DNA from: Taxillus chinensis
Lineage: Eukaryota > Streptophyta > Magnoliopsida > Santalales > Loranthaceae
Direction of reading: 5' to 3'
Assembly (NCBI GenBank): GCA_023512835.1
Contig: CM042085.1
Location: 4,745,989 to 4,809,988, forward strand
Length of the DNA stretch: 64,000 nucleotides
The notes below the pieces were generated by a model that had not been told where the DNA came from, did not search any database, and was given only the letters and a program-made list of their open reading frames with translations. A program made the position numbers and the translations under genes. Position 1 is the stretch's first letter. Each line of letters starts with the position of its first letter. Below are positions 33,066 through 46,200 of the stretch, piece by piece.

Positions 33066-36000
33066 AGCACTCACACGAGTCACCTAATAAGTTTTCATAA
33101 ATTTGTAGTTTTACATTACTTTTTGCTTTTCTATATAAATATATATTACAATAGACTCTCTAAATCACCATTTATATTATTAAAATAATATTATATATTA
33201 TTTATTTTATTTAATAATAATTTTTTATAATTTAATATAAAATAAATGTAAATATTATGAAAACGTAAAGGAGAGAGATGAGAGAAAATTATTATATATA
33301 ATTTAATAATTTTATGAAATAAAGAGTGATTGAAAATACATTAAAAATACAAATCTCATAAAAAGTTAAGTACAAGGCAAAATGATTTGATGACTTTTAA
33401 AAAAAATTCACAAGAAAACGAACTTGTAAAGTAAAGCTAAACGAAAAAAATAAATTTAAAAAATACATAAATAATAATAATAATACTAACTTAATCTGAC
33501 TCTTGCTTGTCGGCATTAATATACCTCACAATCACGCTAGGCAATTTATATCGCGCTTCGAATGACACTCGGTGTGAATTTCAAACCCCGACCTTCCTTT
33601 CAGGGGACCAAAGGTCCTCATGTTTAATACATGCAAGGCTACACATGGATCCGCCCATGCGGCCTGGATAATTAATTATTAGGAGTTTAAGACTTTTGAT
33701 CAACCATGTCTTACGTCTTATTATCCCCTAACTAATAGCACAATCATTTAATCGAACCCTACTATATGGTCCCTACACAGAGGCATGCTAGCTATATGCA
33801 TGGTCTATCTCTACATGCACATGGTTCTGCATGCTAATACGTACAAACACACATCCCATCGACCCCCTCTCGTATATGGTTGTGCATGCTCTCGCTGCGC
33901 CTCTTGCTTGCCCCCTTGTTTTGTCTTATGGGTATAGTTGTAAAAATGTACACGAGAAACTTCCTTTATTGAATTTATTAAATTACTTATTTTATATATA
34001 AAAAAAATCTGCAACCTGATTAAATTTCTTTAATTCTACTTCTTTCTACCTCCGGCCCTATACCGCTGCAAATCTCCTTTAAATTCAATGTAACCCACCA
34101 AATTAAATTTGTTCTCCCTTTTCTCATCATCACCGTCATCGTGCTCGCCGCCACAAACCACAACGCGTATAAGTCTTCATCTCTGTCGGTGAACATGACT
34201 GATATGATTGACATGATACGGAGCCACAACCACTATATATTAATTTGCATTGTCACCATCACTCGCACCACCATTGTCAAGTTTTGGTCTTATTATCAGC
34301 GTCTTTGCGAATAACATATTCATCAGATTTGTTTCCTCGATATCTTCAATGCCCATCACCGTGACGATGGCCGTCTCGAGCTCTCCCTCCTGCCTATCGC
34401 CAACAACGAGTCGTTACTCCCTTGGTTGTGGTTCAATGAGCTAGGAAATCCCCTTGTCTCAAATATTGCTTTTATTTTCATGACAACAAATCCTAATTTG
34501 AGATCCAATTGGTTTATTGAAATTTTGGTTTGTTTATTTGGCCCAGTGAAGTGAGTTTAGAGGTTAGAATCTTCAAATTTTGAATCCTCATTTTTTTAAT
34601 ACTGTCACAATAATTTGTTGTAGTGGAGTAGATTTGATTTTATTTTTTATACAGCTCTTAATATTTATAATTAAATTAAAATTTAATTTTAATTAAAATT
34701 AGTTTTAATGTAGAGATTTTTTTAATCCAAAATTAGAATTTTTTATTTAAATAATGCAAGTGTGGAGTTATAATCCTTGGCTAGTTGAGTTACTCTGCCC
34801 ATACATGTTTGACAAAGTGATTTAATTAAGAATAAATATTTGTGTAACCGGCTCATGTCATCTTCTCGTAACTGTGAGAGATTGGACGGCTATGATCTTT
34901 TTTTTTCTTTTTCTCTTCCCCCCCGATAGGCTGCCACATCGTCATGATTACCTAAAGATAATTCTAACTCCCATTGTACCTAATATTACTCTTTAATTAA
35001 ACCAAAATTCTATAAAGTCATTCAGGTTGACTGTGACGTATTGAAAGACATCAAATTTGATTTTAGTATTGAAATACATCAAATTTGATTTTAGTAATGT
35101 GAGAAGTATCAATATATATATATGATTTTATAGACAGTAATTCCAATATTTTTTTTTTACTTTTAGTTTAAGGCTGGATTAGAACTTGTGGTTTAAAAGG
35201 CACATCGTACAAACTTGCAGTAGAAAATTGAGAAAGTATATATGGAAAAAAAACAGGTGAAAAACGAGTTTTTTTTTGCTGTTTGGCGCTAAGATAGAAA
35301 ATAAACAGTATATATGAAAAACTGGTGCAAACAGTAGCCTCTAACGAGTAAGTTTTTATGACATCGATCCAAATGGTTGTGGTGGAAAACTGCTTTCTAA
35401 CCTTTTTTGTTCCAATCCCTCATTCATCCACGTCTGCTTTTACTCTGTTCAACATGTCTCAGGGGGTCAGTTCGATGATGGGCAGGCATGGGCATCCAAG
35501 TGATGGACAAACGATCGATGTAAGCATCTCGGTCGGTTAGGATTCCCGGGAGTCCACTGGTGGCGTGGCCAGGTGGTGGCACCTAGTGCGATATTGCTGC
35601 TCGTGTCGAAGGTGGATGGCCGGATTGGGGGCAGTGTGGAGCGAGGCACGGCACAGGTGTAAGGCAGTTGCGGCGGGGCAGGAATTGGAGGATGGGGTGA
35701 TGGAATTCGGTGGTATTGGTTTACCTCTGGTTGTTTAGTCTTGAAAAGGTAATGGAAATTTTTTTGAGTATAAAAAGGTATCTAAAACATTTTTTTAGAA
35801 TCCAATAAAATGTTATTGGAAAGCGTAAATTATTTTCTCTAGTACTAATTAATCAAAAAATAAAATAATAAATTTATAACAAACATCAAATATATAAAAT
35901 TTATTTTTATACCTTTTTCACTTTTTTTCTACCTTAATCAATCATCATCGTATAAAAAATAGTTTTTTTTATTTTCACCTCTTTTCTACCTATATTTTTT

Positions 36001-36626
36001 CATCCTAATTCTCTGGCCAAGCATAGGGTTAATGTGTTTTTTTTTTTGTTTTTTTTTTTAAATCGGATAGAATATAGTTCTTATACTAATCGTTGTGTGT
36101 TTGAGTGTAGGGGCAAGGATAAATATGGTATTTTATGTATTCATATATATATATATATATAAAAACTCAAATTATTATAAATTAATTTTCTATCTCATTC
36201 AAACAACATACGAAAAATTTATTTTTTATCTTTTTTCACCCTTTATTTACTTAAATTTTTTCTTGTCTTTTTCTATACTATGCCAAACAAATTAAGGGTA
36301 AGGTTTACAAGTACTATCAACTTTTCAAATAATATAAGAACTAAACTTAATTGCTATTTAATTTTTATGAACCTTTTTTTCTTGTACTTTCGATTTTAAT
36401 TTTATTCAATAAACTTTCAGTTTAGTTTCAGTGTTCCAACTTATCGTTTAAACATTTCAGTCAACTTAAGAGTGTCAACTTATGAACTAACTAGTTTTGA
36501 ACTTCTGATATAAATAATTATATAATTTTAAATATCATGAATTTTAAGTTAGTCTCCTTAAAAAAATATAATTTTAAATATAAAATATTGTTTGAAATTG
36601 TAAATATATAAAATATGAATGTGTTA
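33066..36626. other. Intergenic DNA, no intact gene
   Basis: At 33061 a sequence starts TAAGAGCACTCACACGAGTC, again resembling GAGCA-type MITE ends, followed by AT-rich DNA to about 33330. A GC-rich block at 35460-35710 is embedded in AT-rich flanks and ends near an AAGCATAGGGTTAA terminus at about 36030; it may be another cored element, but no matching left end was found. An (AT)n tract lies near 36143-36161. Short frames at 34020-34444 and 35358-35649 have no recognisable motifs. Confidence 0.45.
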
Positions 36627-37382
36627 GAGCAACTCCAACCCACTCTGTAGTATACAGATGTAGACATTAAAATTTAAAATTTCTGCCCCAATCGACTCTT
36701 TACATCACTCTTCACATCTGAATATTGCTACAATGAGTCACTGTTCATTATTTATAATTTTATTTTATTATTATTTTTCTCTCCCCCTCCCCTCCCCATC
36801 TCCCGTCCTCTCAGTAGCCTCCCATCCCGCCACCCTGTCCAATAACGAACGCCCAAAAACGATCTCAGGTAAGGTAAGGGAGAAGGTAGAAGGTGCAGGT
36901 CACGGATTGTCGAATCGTTGGCTTTGGACATGGAGGAGAGATGGATCGACCTCGGGCGCGCAACAACGGGGGTGTCTGTTGCCGACGCGCTCTCCACCGC
37001 CATGGGCGCCAAAGCTTGAAAATGGAAATAGGAGGCTCGAAGACATGGATCGGTGGATGGAGATGTGTGTTGCCCATCAACTGGCTGGAGCAGCGACTGT
37101 CCCGGCGATCCAGAGAGGCTTGGATCTGACGTCGTCGGCATGGGAGAAGACGATCGGAGACTCGGACGCATCAGCATGGGAGAAGACGATCGGCGACTCA
37201 GACGCATCGGCATGGGAGAAGACGAACGACGCAGAGCTGTTGACGGCTGGAGGGGGATGGCTGGGCGTAGGGTGGGGTGGAGCGATGGCAATCCGAATGG
37301 ATGAAAAATAATATTATTTTAATATGAATACACATAAAATAGGGAATGTTGTTGGAGTTAAAATTTAAAAATGACTCTGCTC
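36627..37382. mobile_element. Second GC-cored MITE (GAGCAACTCCAACC end)
   Basis: The left end is GAGCAACTCCAACCC after TTA. The right end contains TTGTTGGAGTTAAAATTTAAA and finishes GACTCTGCTC before TTG, so the ends are related inverted repeats with a degenerate right terminus and a near-matching 3-base flank. AT-rich arms surround a GC-rich core with a 36-base tandem repeat. No transposase is present. The architecture parallels the 27.2-kb element, but the end sequence differs. Confidence 0.55.
37138..37225 (+). repeat. 36-base tandem repeat in the MITE core
   Basis: Units start at 37138, 37174 and 37210 (the last partial) with GCATGGGAGAAGACGA. Because 36 is a multiple of three, the plus frame shows a repeated SAWEKTIGDSDA. 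Two and a half copies with few differences indicate recent local duplication. I do not regard the reading frame as a gene. Confidence 0.85.
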
Positions 37383-39200
37383 TTGATAGTGAATATAAAA
37401 TAAGCCTTTAATTATATTTAATATATATATATATATGTTAACTAATAAAATGATAATTATATTTAAATTTAAAATATATATAATTATTATTAATCATATA
37501 AGTTAATTAATAATTATATATAAGTTTAAATAATAAATAGAAATACAAAGATCATAAATGTTCACTGAAAAGTACTGTGATCACAAATTTATATACATTA
37601 AACTATAAGTTTGATTTTTTTTTATTATTCCGTAAGCTTGTACTCTTTCTTGAACAGAAGGTTTGTAAAACTGGTCTTTAAAATGCAATTTAAGAGTTGA
37701 GAGTTAAAGCAATAGTTTTATGAGTATTAAATATGACAAGTTTATTTAAGTTAAATTATAAGTTTCAATGAAATGCATCTTTTAAACTACAAGTTCGCAT
37801 CCACAACATTAAACCAAAACTTGGGTTAAGCGGCTTGAAAGAGTATTAGAATATTTTAGCTTATTTCAATAAGCTGCACTCAACTTAAAAGACTTGAACT
37901 TATCACAATTTGATATCAAATGAAAAATAAATAAATTGTGGCGACAATTCAATTTCATAAATCGTATTTGTTAAAAAAAATCATAAAATTAATGTATTAT
38001 TGCTATGGGAACAACAATAGAATGTAATGTTGGACAATAGTAGTGTCGTTCCAAGAATTGAACTGTGGCTTCTTTTTATTCTATTGAAAATTTTATTCAT
38101 TTCTGAAATCATGTTTCCATCGTTTCATGTTCTATTCAAGTGAATGCTGGGAGGACGGTACGGTATAATACATAGATGGATACCGCAAATAATTAGTATC
38201 GAAATTATTATTTGAGTTCAAAGTGAATCCATGCAATTAATAATTTTAATTATTTTTTAAAAGATCTCTTTAAAATTTTTATTACATAAATGCACATATA
38301 CTCATGCTTACGCCTCACTAGCTTGTCCTCTCTGGAAGATATTGGATTGATAAATTTTCTCCATAGTCCTAATACGGTAACGTTTTAAGTTTGAATTGAG
38401 TTGATGGTCTGTGTTAACCTGTACCTTACATCACTCGGATCTTATAAAACCTGAATTAAATCGAGAGATAAAAACTCATCACCCAATGGTAACCTAACAC
38501 CTCACTAGACTATACCCTCATTGTCAATTATCTAATATTTCTAAAGTTAGAATTTGAAATACAAATACATTTTTCTGAAAAGACAAAAACTCTCACACAG
38601 TCACACTCACACGCCCGGGAAAAAAAAAGTGACCCATGGACCACTCAAGTATCACAGGTGTACCAAAACATTTTTAGTAAAACGGTTTAAAATAATTAAA
38701 AAAATAAATAAATAAATAACACTGCTAAATAAAGCTGACAGTGCGGTGAACGCATCCATATAATTAAGGTGTGCAACTATAAATTGAATTAATGAAATCT
38801 CCCTGAACGGCTAAACCAACAAAGCCAGTAAATTAAACAACAATTTGATTGATTGCAAAATTTATCGGATGTTAATAACGTTATATTCTCCCACGGACTC
38901 ATATTTTAAAATACCTTCCCATGTCACGTCATGTCATAAGATGAAAGCATGGAGGGGCCTAATCGACACACAAAATGAGTCACGTCCATCGTTCTCTTCA
39001 TCCTGGGCCCATACTGCCGCCCTATGATCGGGTCGGCCCAAGACGGGCCCAAAAACAGGGTCGTTGATTGACGGCCCTAACTGAAATGGGGAAAAGCCTA
39101 AATTCATGGGTTGAGCACATGCCCGGACTGAAGTCTGATGAAGACCAGCCGACCACGTTCCATGGATAGTTTGCCTCGGGACAAAAATTAACATTAACCG

Positions 39201-39227
39201 TTTTTTTTTTTTGGGGGGGGGGGGGGG
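39201..39227. repeat. T12-G15 homopolymer junction
   Basis: Twelve T are followed directly by fifteen G. Long G runs are rare in this AT-rich DNA and are prone to sequencing or assembly error. Confidence 0.85.
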
Positions 39228-39599
39228 AGTGGAACTAAAAAAAAATCAAAATTCAATATGTCCTTAATTAATTGATTTTTTTAAAATAATGATTTGGAGA
39301 AAAAAAAATTCCTTTATTCTTTTCCTCTTGTTATTTCTTGTATTTTTTTTACTTCGGATTTTGAACCACTCATATACTACGATTTAGTTTCATTAGACCC
39401 TACTTTAAACTAGTTAAGGTAATCATGTAGGATTACTTGAAGAGAAAATTCAACATTCATAACATCTCACATCCCTGAAATATAAATATAGATATAGATG
39501 TAGATGAATATAAGTCAAAATTTAAAAGTACATAGAAGTGAGTATAAGTATAAAATAGAGTATCTATCTAGATTATCAATTTTATAATTCATATTTTTC

Positions 39600-40210
39600 T
39601 TTAAAATTAGGGGTGATTGTCGGTCGGTTTGGGCGAGTTACATCACTTTGTTAAAATAATTTTTTGTTTTCGGTCAGGTTGGTAGAATTAATCAACCCAC
39701 CCAAATCAATTTATTTGATTTTCGGTTTATTTGGCTTTTGATCAGTCGGTTTATTTGGCTTTTTATCGGTCGGTTTATTTGGCTTTTTATCGGGTTAAAT
39801 TAAGTTAACAGTGTTCTTACTCAACCCTAGTATCACTAATTTCTCACATTAAATTTACAACATTGACACAAACTATAATATAGAATCTAATATCTAATCC
39901 CAACAAATCAAATCAAATAAATTATAATTATTAAAAACATATTAAGATTAAACCTAGAAAGTCTGCAACTAATAAACTTTCACTTTTAATTCATAAAATC
40001 TTTATTTTTTACCGTGTCAGAGAAAATTTCTCATCCAAAAATATTTGTCAGTCAGTTTGAGCAGATTATACTATTTATCTAATTTTTTTATTTGGTTTTC
40101 AGTCGAGTTTACAAATTAGTTAACCCGCTCAAATAAACATTATTTTATTCGATTTTCGATCAGTTGGTATATTGGTTTAAATCAGTTTATCGGTTTTTCT
40201 GCTCAACACT
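39600..40210 (+). repeat. Dispersed repeat containing a 24-base minisatellite
   Basis: Opens GGGGTGATTGTCGGTCGGTT and closes near TCGGTTTTTCTGCTCAACAC. Internal blocks match the minus strand of 2030-2400. Within it, three 24-base units starting TCGGTTTATTTGGCTTTT lie at 39722-39745, 39746-39769 and 39770-39793. Non-coding; class unknown. Confidence 0.6.
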
Positions 40211-42128
40211 ATTTAAAATATTGTAAACTTAATTATATATATGTATTTTATAATCTAATTAATGATGCGTTATAAACTCACCAATTGTGAGTTGGCATGC
40301 TTTAATTTTTCAACCCCAAATTGTTAAAGTATTTTTCAACACTATCTTCATTTTATTTTCTTAGTTTTTCATGTGTGAAAAATCACTTTTGTAACTTTAA
40401 CTTAAATATTACTTTCATTTTGTCCTTTTTATTAAAATAATAATTTTTTCTATTCATTTTAAATTATACCTCATCATTTATATTTTCTCCGCATTAAAGT
40501 CCACAATAACTCATAAAAATAATATAATATCATTTAAATAATAAATAATACTTATATAAGGAAATAGAGATGTGAATGAAGAGTATATTGGATTTTTAAA
40601 AATTACACTTTATTTGTGAAAATAGATGATTCTTTTGATATTATGTTAATGAATTAAATTAATACAATTTTAAAGAATTAATAAAAGGGTTCCAAATCAA
40701 ATCTTGGATATTTGAATTGGAAAAGATATTGAAAGTGATGAATAATTTTGACTATTTATTATATTTGTGAATAGATACACTAAGATCTTTCATTTGCATT
40801 TAGGCCTCAAATGAAATAAAATTTCTTTTAAAAATAATAGTTTAAAATATAATTATAAACTCTGTACTATTATCTTCTTTTGCATAATTGAACCTGTTAC
40901 TCCCACTGCAAACTATAATTATTATTCTAGATATTGCAAAGGTTATTTATGTTTTGACACAACTAAAACCTATTAAAATTAACTATCGGAGGCAGGCTGG
41001 AAACACTATAATCATGAAAAAACAAGATTTTTATGTCATTATAGGACACTATTGATAAAATATATAAATATCATCCATATTATGTCAAATAAATTGTTTG
41101 GTGTTTGTTACACATGTAAAGCATGTGGTATGAATAAATTAACCTCAAGTACATGTACAAAATGTTGAAATAAATATGTTGTAGGAAAGTTTCAAACTCT
41201 CAAGGGGAATTTTTTTTGACATTAAAATATATGTCTTCCACTCATAGTTTGAAATATTGCATAGAAATTTTGTTTCAAGATAGAATACTTTGATTCAATA
41301 TATGAGACTTTAATTCAATAAATATTTTACTTCAAATTAAAACATCCAACATTTAAATGGAAACATGAGATTTTCAAAAAGTTTTTTGATACTTTGGTAT
41401 TTGCTTTGTTTTAATCAAATCCAAAAATCCAACAATTTTGTTTTGTATGTGTGTTTTCATTTGTGCATTTAGTTTCTATTGTTTTGTATAATTTTGTGAC
41501 CTAAAGAGTTTAGTTATTATAAATTATTGAGCAATTAGTATTAAAAGTCATTTAAAGATTATTTATAAAGAGGCCTTAACAAATACAAACTTAAATAAAT
41601 AATAATGTAAATTAAATATTACAAGTATCAATAAAAATAATGATCGATAAAATATACATAGTTTGTAGCTTACTAACGAAGTTGAAAAGCTTTTAGACTT
41701 CTTTACAATTAAATCGTAATATTTACTTTGTCTTGAATCTTTGCTCTCAAAATCTCAAATTGTACTCGTTTGTATATTGTTTGTTAATTGTTCTTTTTGA
41801 ATTCAATGACTTCACTTTAGGTAGGATCTACTTCAAAAGGTCATAGCCTATGATACACTCTTAACATTGATTTGGTAAAATAAATAATGTTCAAATATTT
41901 AATTTATCAAAAAGCTAAAAGAAACGTATACCATGGATGTTGTTTCAAACTATCCTATATAATTATACAATATTGATATTTTCCGTACATTCCCAATATT
42001 ACAATACATGTAAGAAAACAAGTTCCAAATCAACCCATATGTTATAAATGTACATAAACGAATCATTCAATGAAAAGTTTATATACATGTATCCAATAAT
42101 TGAGATGAATGATTATTTTATTTGAAGT

Positions 42129-42168
<40 letters not shown>

Positions 42169-42172
42169 TATA
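42129..42172. repeat. (AT)n microsatellite at the tail of a SINE-like element
   Basis: AT tract of about 44 bases with a single G interruption. It adjoins the 3' end of the minus-strand SINE-like copy. Confidence 0.85.
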
Positions 42173-42184
42173 ATATTGCCCTCC

Positions 42185-42310
42185 AAACCCTCCCACTTCT
42201 TCATACCCATAAAACCCTATGTCTCACGGATGCATAATTTTGATTCCACAATCTCACTACCGATAGGCATGTGCCTTTAACATAGCCAGTCATATTGACT
42301 AACTAAACTT
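42185..42310 (-). mobile_element. SINE-like element, related to 8690-8830
   Basis: The minus strand reads TGGCTATGTTAAAGGCACAT then GGTAGTGAGATTGTGGAATC, aligning with the 8.7-kb copy's GTGGTTAAAGACACATACC and GTGGTGAGCTGTGATTCAAT. The putative A and B boxes occupy the same relative positions, and the tail runs into the (AT)n tract at 42129-42172. Confidence 0.45.
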
Positions 42311-43209
42311 TGTGAGTAACTTGACTAATAGCTAAATTTATTGTATCATTTGAGGGTCTAATGTGGTCATATTTCGCACCTTTAGCTATTTTTAAATTAA
42401 AAAATTGGCTTGTTGAAACAGATATAAACACCCTTAGTTTATCTACATATTACTTACAAGAATTGTAATGTAATTGTTTGACTATAATCGATAAATCTTA
42501 AAAATGCATCATATAAGTTTTTTCACAAATGAAGTTAAAGATGGCTTGAAGAGGTATTAATTTAACAACCCAAAACAAAAAAAATACAATTTAAATATAA
42601 TTTAACATAGTCTTTATATACACATATAATAATAAAATTATAATATATATTTATGATTTTGAAGACAAAAAAGTCACACATGCATTGTCCTATCTTAAGA
42701 GCATTTATAACATTACTCTTAATTTTTATTCACATGTGAAATTTTTTTCACTTTGTTATTTTACAACTTTAATGATAATATTACTATTCAGTTTATATTT
42801 AGTCTTATTAAATAATAACTTTTTCACTTTATTTTATTTTTTTTATCCTATTTATTAACACATATGAGAGCAAGCAAAATAATATTAAATAATATAGAGA
42901 GTAAATAGTTAATATTTATTTATAAAGAGTGATTAGAATATTTTTTAAATGTAAAAAATAGGAGGTTGGAGATTTTGAGATCATTATTTTATTTATAGAT
43001 AATAGATTACATACAATGTACTCTTGCAATTTAAACCTATTTTGTCGTGAGAATGATTTTTTTAATTTTTATTATTTATTAATTATTATCAGAAAAGAAA
43101 CAAACCGGAAAAGAAAAAAAAACCGGAAAAGAAAAGGAGAGATTCGATACTTATTAGTTTCGTTTCAAAATTTGGTTAGACGAAACCTGACTAGGATCCC
43201 CAAAGCGTG

Positions 43210-46200
43210 ATGCTTCTTAGGCTCCGATCCTACGCGATGTCCGCCGCCGCTGCCGCCATTTCCTCGTCCCTGTCATCTTCTTCCACTGCCCTGAAAAGAC
43301 CTACTTCTTTGTCTCTGTTTGCTGCTCCGAGTCTGAGGCTCTCTATTGGGTTTGTTCCCGGCAACCAGTTCGCTCTCCCCAGACGACGAGTCTCCAATGT
43401 CTCGATTCGTTGTTTCGCTTCCGCAGCGCACATTGATAGAGTCAAAGTTGACAACCCTATTGTCGAAATGGATGGTATTTCTCACAACAACATTTTCTTC
43501 GGATCACATCCACCAAAATTTAAATTTTGAACTCCATCGAAACTAATATAGTGTTCTGTTTGGTCGAACAGAGAGGTTTTGTCTTTTTCTCATTCCTACA
43601 CACACAGTCACACACTCACTAGTGCTGTATCTACAAGCAATCAATGACTCGAAACTAATAGTGTCTTTACACTTTTGACGTTCGAATACTTGCCAATTCA
43701 CTTTCGTGTGATTGTTTCTACATTCAATATTATTGATATATTTATACATATACGGTCACACGGATAAACTTACGCAAGGTTTTTTTTTTCCCTCCTTGGT
43801 CAATCTGCCTTATCATTCAAGCCTGTCTCAACCCAACCCTTAGTCAGTTGTTTTGTTGAAACCACTTTTCAAAACCTTTATTATCAAAAAGACTTCAACC
43901 AAAGGCTAAGAAGGAACAAGCTCAAATGCCCTTCTTCAACTAGGCCTGCCTTTAAATGGACAGCAGCAAAACTGATGGTAGTTGATAGCCCCAACTGCCA
44001 TACTTTGTTGGACCCAGCCTATGCCACGTCATAGTTCAGTTGACATACCTAATCAATGATCTGTCAAAGCCAATTCATAATAATACAAAACCAATGATAA
44101 CAACCCATCCTAGGCTCATAAACGCTTTGTAACGGCCTAAGACATGCACACGCACACTCATCAGTGTGCTACTATTCCAGGTACTTAATCCACAAACTCA
44201 CTCCTGCCTCATTTATGTGGTGCATGTCCTCGGTTGCCTCAGAAATGTCCTCAATCAGGTCCTCAGTCATGTCCCACGCTCATGTCCCTCAGTTGTCTCA
44301 GTCATGTCTCTTGGTCTGGTCTCAACCATGCTTCAGCTCTGTCCCTGATTTGGGTCTCGGTCATGCCTCAACCATATCTCGGTTTCATCTTGGCCATGCC
44401 TTGACCACCGTGTCTTGGTCGTGCCTCTGCCACAATGTGTTGATTTTTCCTTGGTCATGCCTCAACTACTTCTCTCGGTCATGTCTTGGTTGTGTCCCAT
44501 ATACACATCCACGGTCAAGTGCCAATGTAATCTTGATCGAGCGCAAAGCCACAATGGCCCTGCACCCATGCTTGATATTTCCCTTGGAGCTCTTCCTCAC
44601 TATATCAACTTTAGAAGCATTTCCCTCATGGCAGAAGGAAATGTCAAAAGTCAGGAGGAATCATACTTTCACCAGCAGAGTCAAATCCTTGCCATTGCTA
44701 TTGGCACTTGTTGGAGCACTCAACCATTTTGGGACTAAGGGGCTAACATGGACACACATGCATAATGGGCATAAAATGAATGATACTATGTATTTAGTTT
44801 GGCTATGATCTTTTGAAATCATGTTTTTTTTTTTCCTTTTTTTTTGTTTCTAGGGGATGAGATGACAAGGATAATCTGGACAATGATTAAAGAGAAAGTA
44901 TGACTTTGCACACTCATTGGGTTTTGCTTTGAAGCATGATTTGGATTTTATTATGTACCTAATTCAGTAATTTGCTAGTTTTTTTGATCTGGTACTAATT
45001 TTTGTTAAATGGATCATGTATGATGGCAGCTTATATTTCCGTACCTGGACTTGGACATCAAATATTTTGATTTAGGGATACTAAATCGCGATGCAACAGA
45101 TGATGCAGTTACTGTAGAAAGTGCTGAGGCCACCTTGAAGTGCGTGAACTATAATCGGGATGACATATTTATGTAGTTTTAAGCATGGCTGTTACTAGGT
45201 TTTTATGGCAGTCTGCTGAATCAAACTTGTTAAAGATTAAAAGTTTAGAACTTTGTTTTTAATTGGATTGAATTGACCTTGGTCTTGTGTTGATCTTGAG
45301 GCTTGACAACATTTATTTATTGTAATTGGTGTGAGAGTGATGTCTGACAGATTATTTCAAATTTCAAGTTATGCAGTAGTTGAAAACATAAGTGCTTCTT
45401 GCATTGGCGCGACATAATTTTGACTTTGTTTTACCTTTATGTTTCACAGGTATAATGTTGCTGTCAAATGTGCTACAATTACTCCTGGTTAGTTTTTCTT
45501 GTCAACTAGTACCCATTGGACTCCTTTGTTAACAAACAGCTGGTCACGGTTCTATGCTGATATACACCGTTAAAAATGTTATTGTATGCTTTTCCATAGT
45601 TGTAAGCAGGGTCAGGTGTTTCATTTGGGAATATAATAGATGAATCAATTTAAACATTTCATTGCCTTTGAGATTATTCTATGGTTTCTGGAACATTCTT
45701 GAGGGTGGATGTCATGTTCTTGTGATGCCAACTCTATCTTCTCACATTTGCTTCCTGAAGTCTTTACGATTTCAAAATTCAATTTTGACGTCTTTGAGAT
45801 TCCCATAAAAAATTATCGGATCTTTGGAAGATCTGAATGTGTTTAGTATTGGTTGGTTCTGATCAATAAATGTTCTGTTTTAGGAAGCATAAAGATAACT
45901 GCTGGAATGCTAATGAAATTAATTGGATAATCAGTGATGTATTTATCGTAAATTCATGGTCTAATATTAGAAATGCAACATGGAAGAATGTCTAGTTGAT
46001 CAGACAGTTTAAAACAAATATTAACAACAATAATTGCAGTGTGTGAAGGAGTATCCTTAATGCTTTTGATTAGTAATTGGAGCAGGTGAGCGGTGTTGTT
46101 AACATTGTACGATTCAATTCAATTCAGGGGTAAAAAATGATTCAAACCATTCTTATAATCGTTTTTGCACCGAACTGTATGATTCATGGTATAGTTTGAT

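Larger units (their letters stand above)
37383..43209. other. Gene-free AT-rich region before ICDH
   Basis: Almost 6 kb without a credible coding frame. It includes a GC-richer patch at about 38940-39170 with two GGGCCC-type motifs, a T12G15 homopolymer at 39201-39227, the dispersed repeat at 39600-40210, a SINE-like element at 42185-42310 and AAGAGCATTTATAAC at about 42701, another GAGCA-type end. The last 150 bases carry two copies of AACCGGAAAAGAAAA and form the likely ICDH promoter/leader. Confidence 0.5.

Noticed and set aside
37138..37225. Regular 36-base repeats as a CRISPR-like array
   Set aside because: Units are contiguous with no unique spacers, and the DNA is plant nuclear.
36733..37311. 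192-codon plus-strand frame and 179-codon minus-strand frame
   Set aside because: Both are in the GC-rich MITE core and inflated by the 36-base repeat; no conserved domain is visible.
44164..44808. 214-codon frame in ICDH intron 1
   Set aside because: Lies wholly inside an intron with sound splice sites, is built from degenerate repeats, and shows no protein motif.
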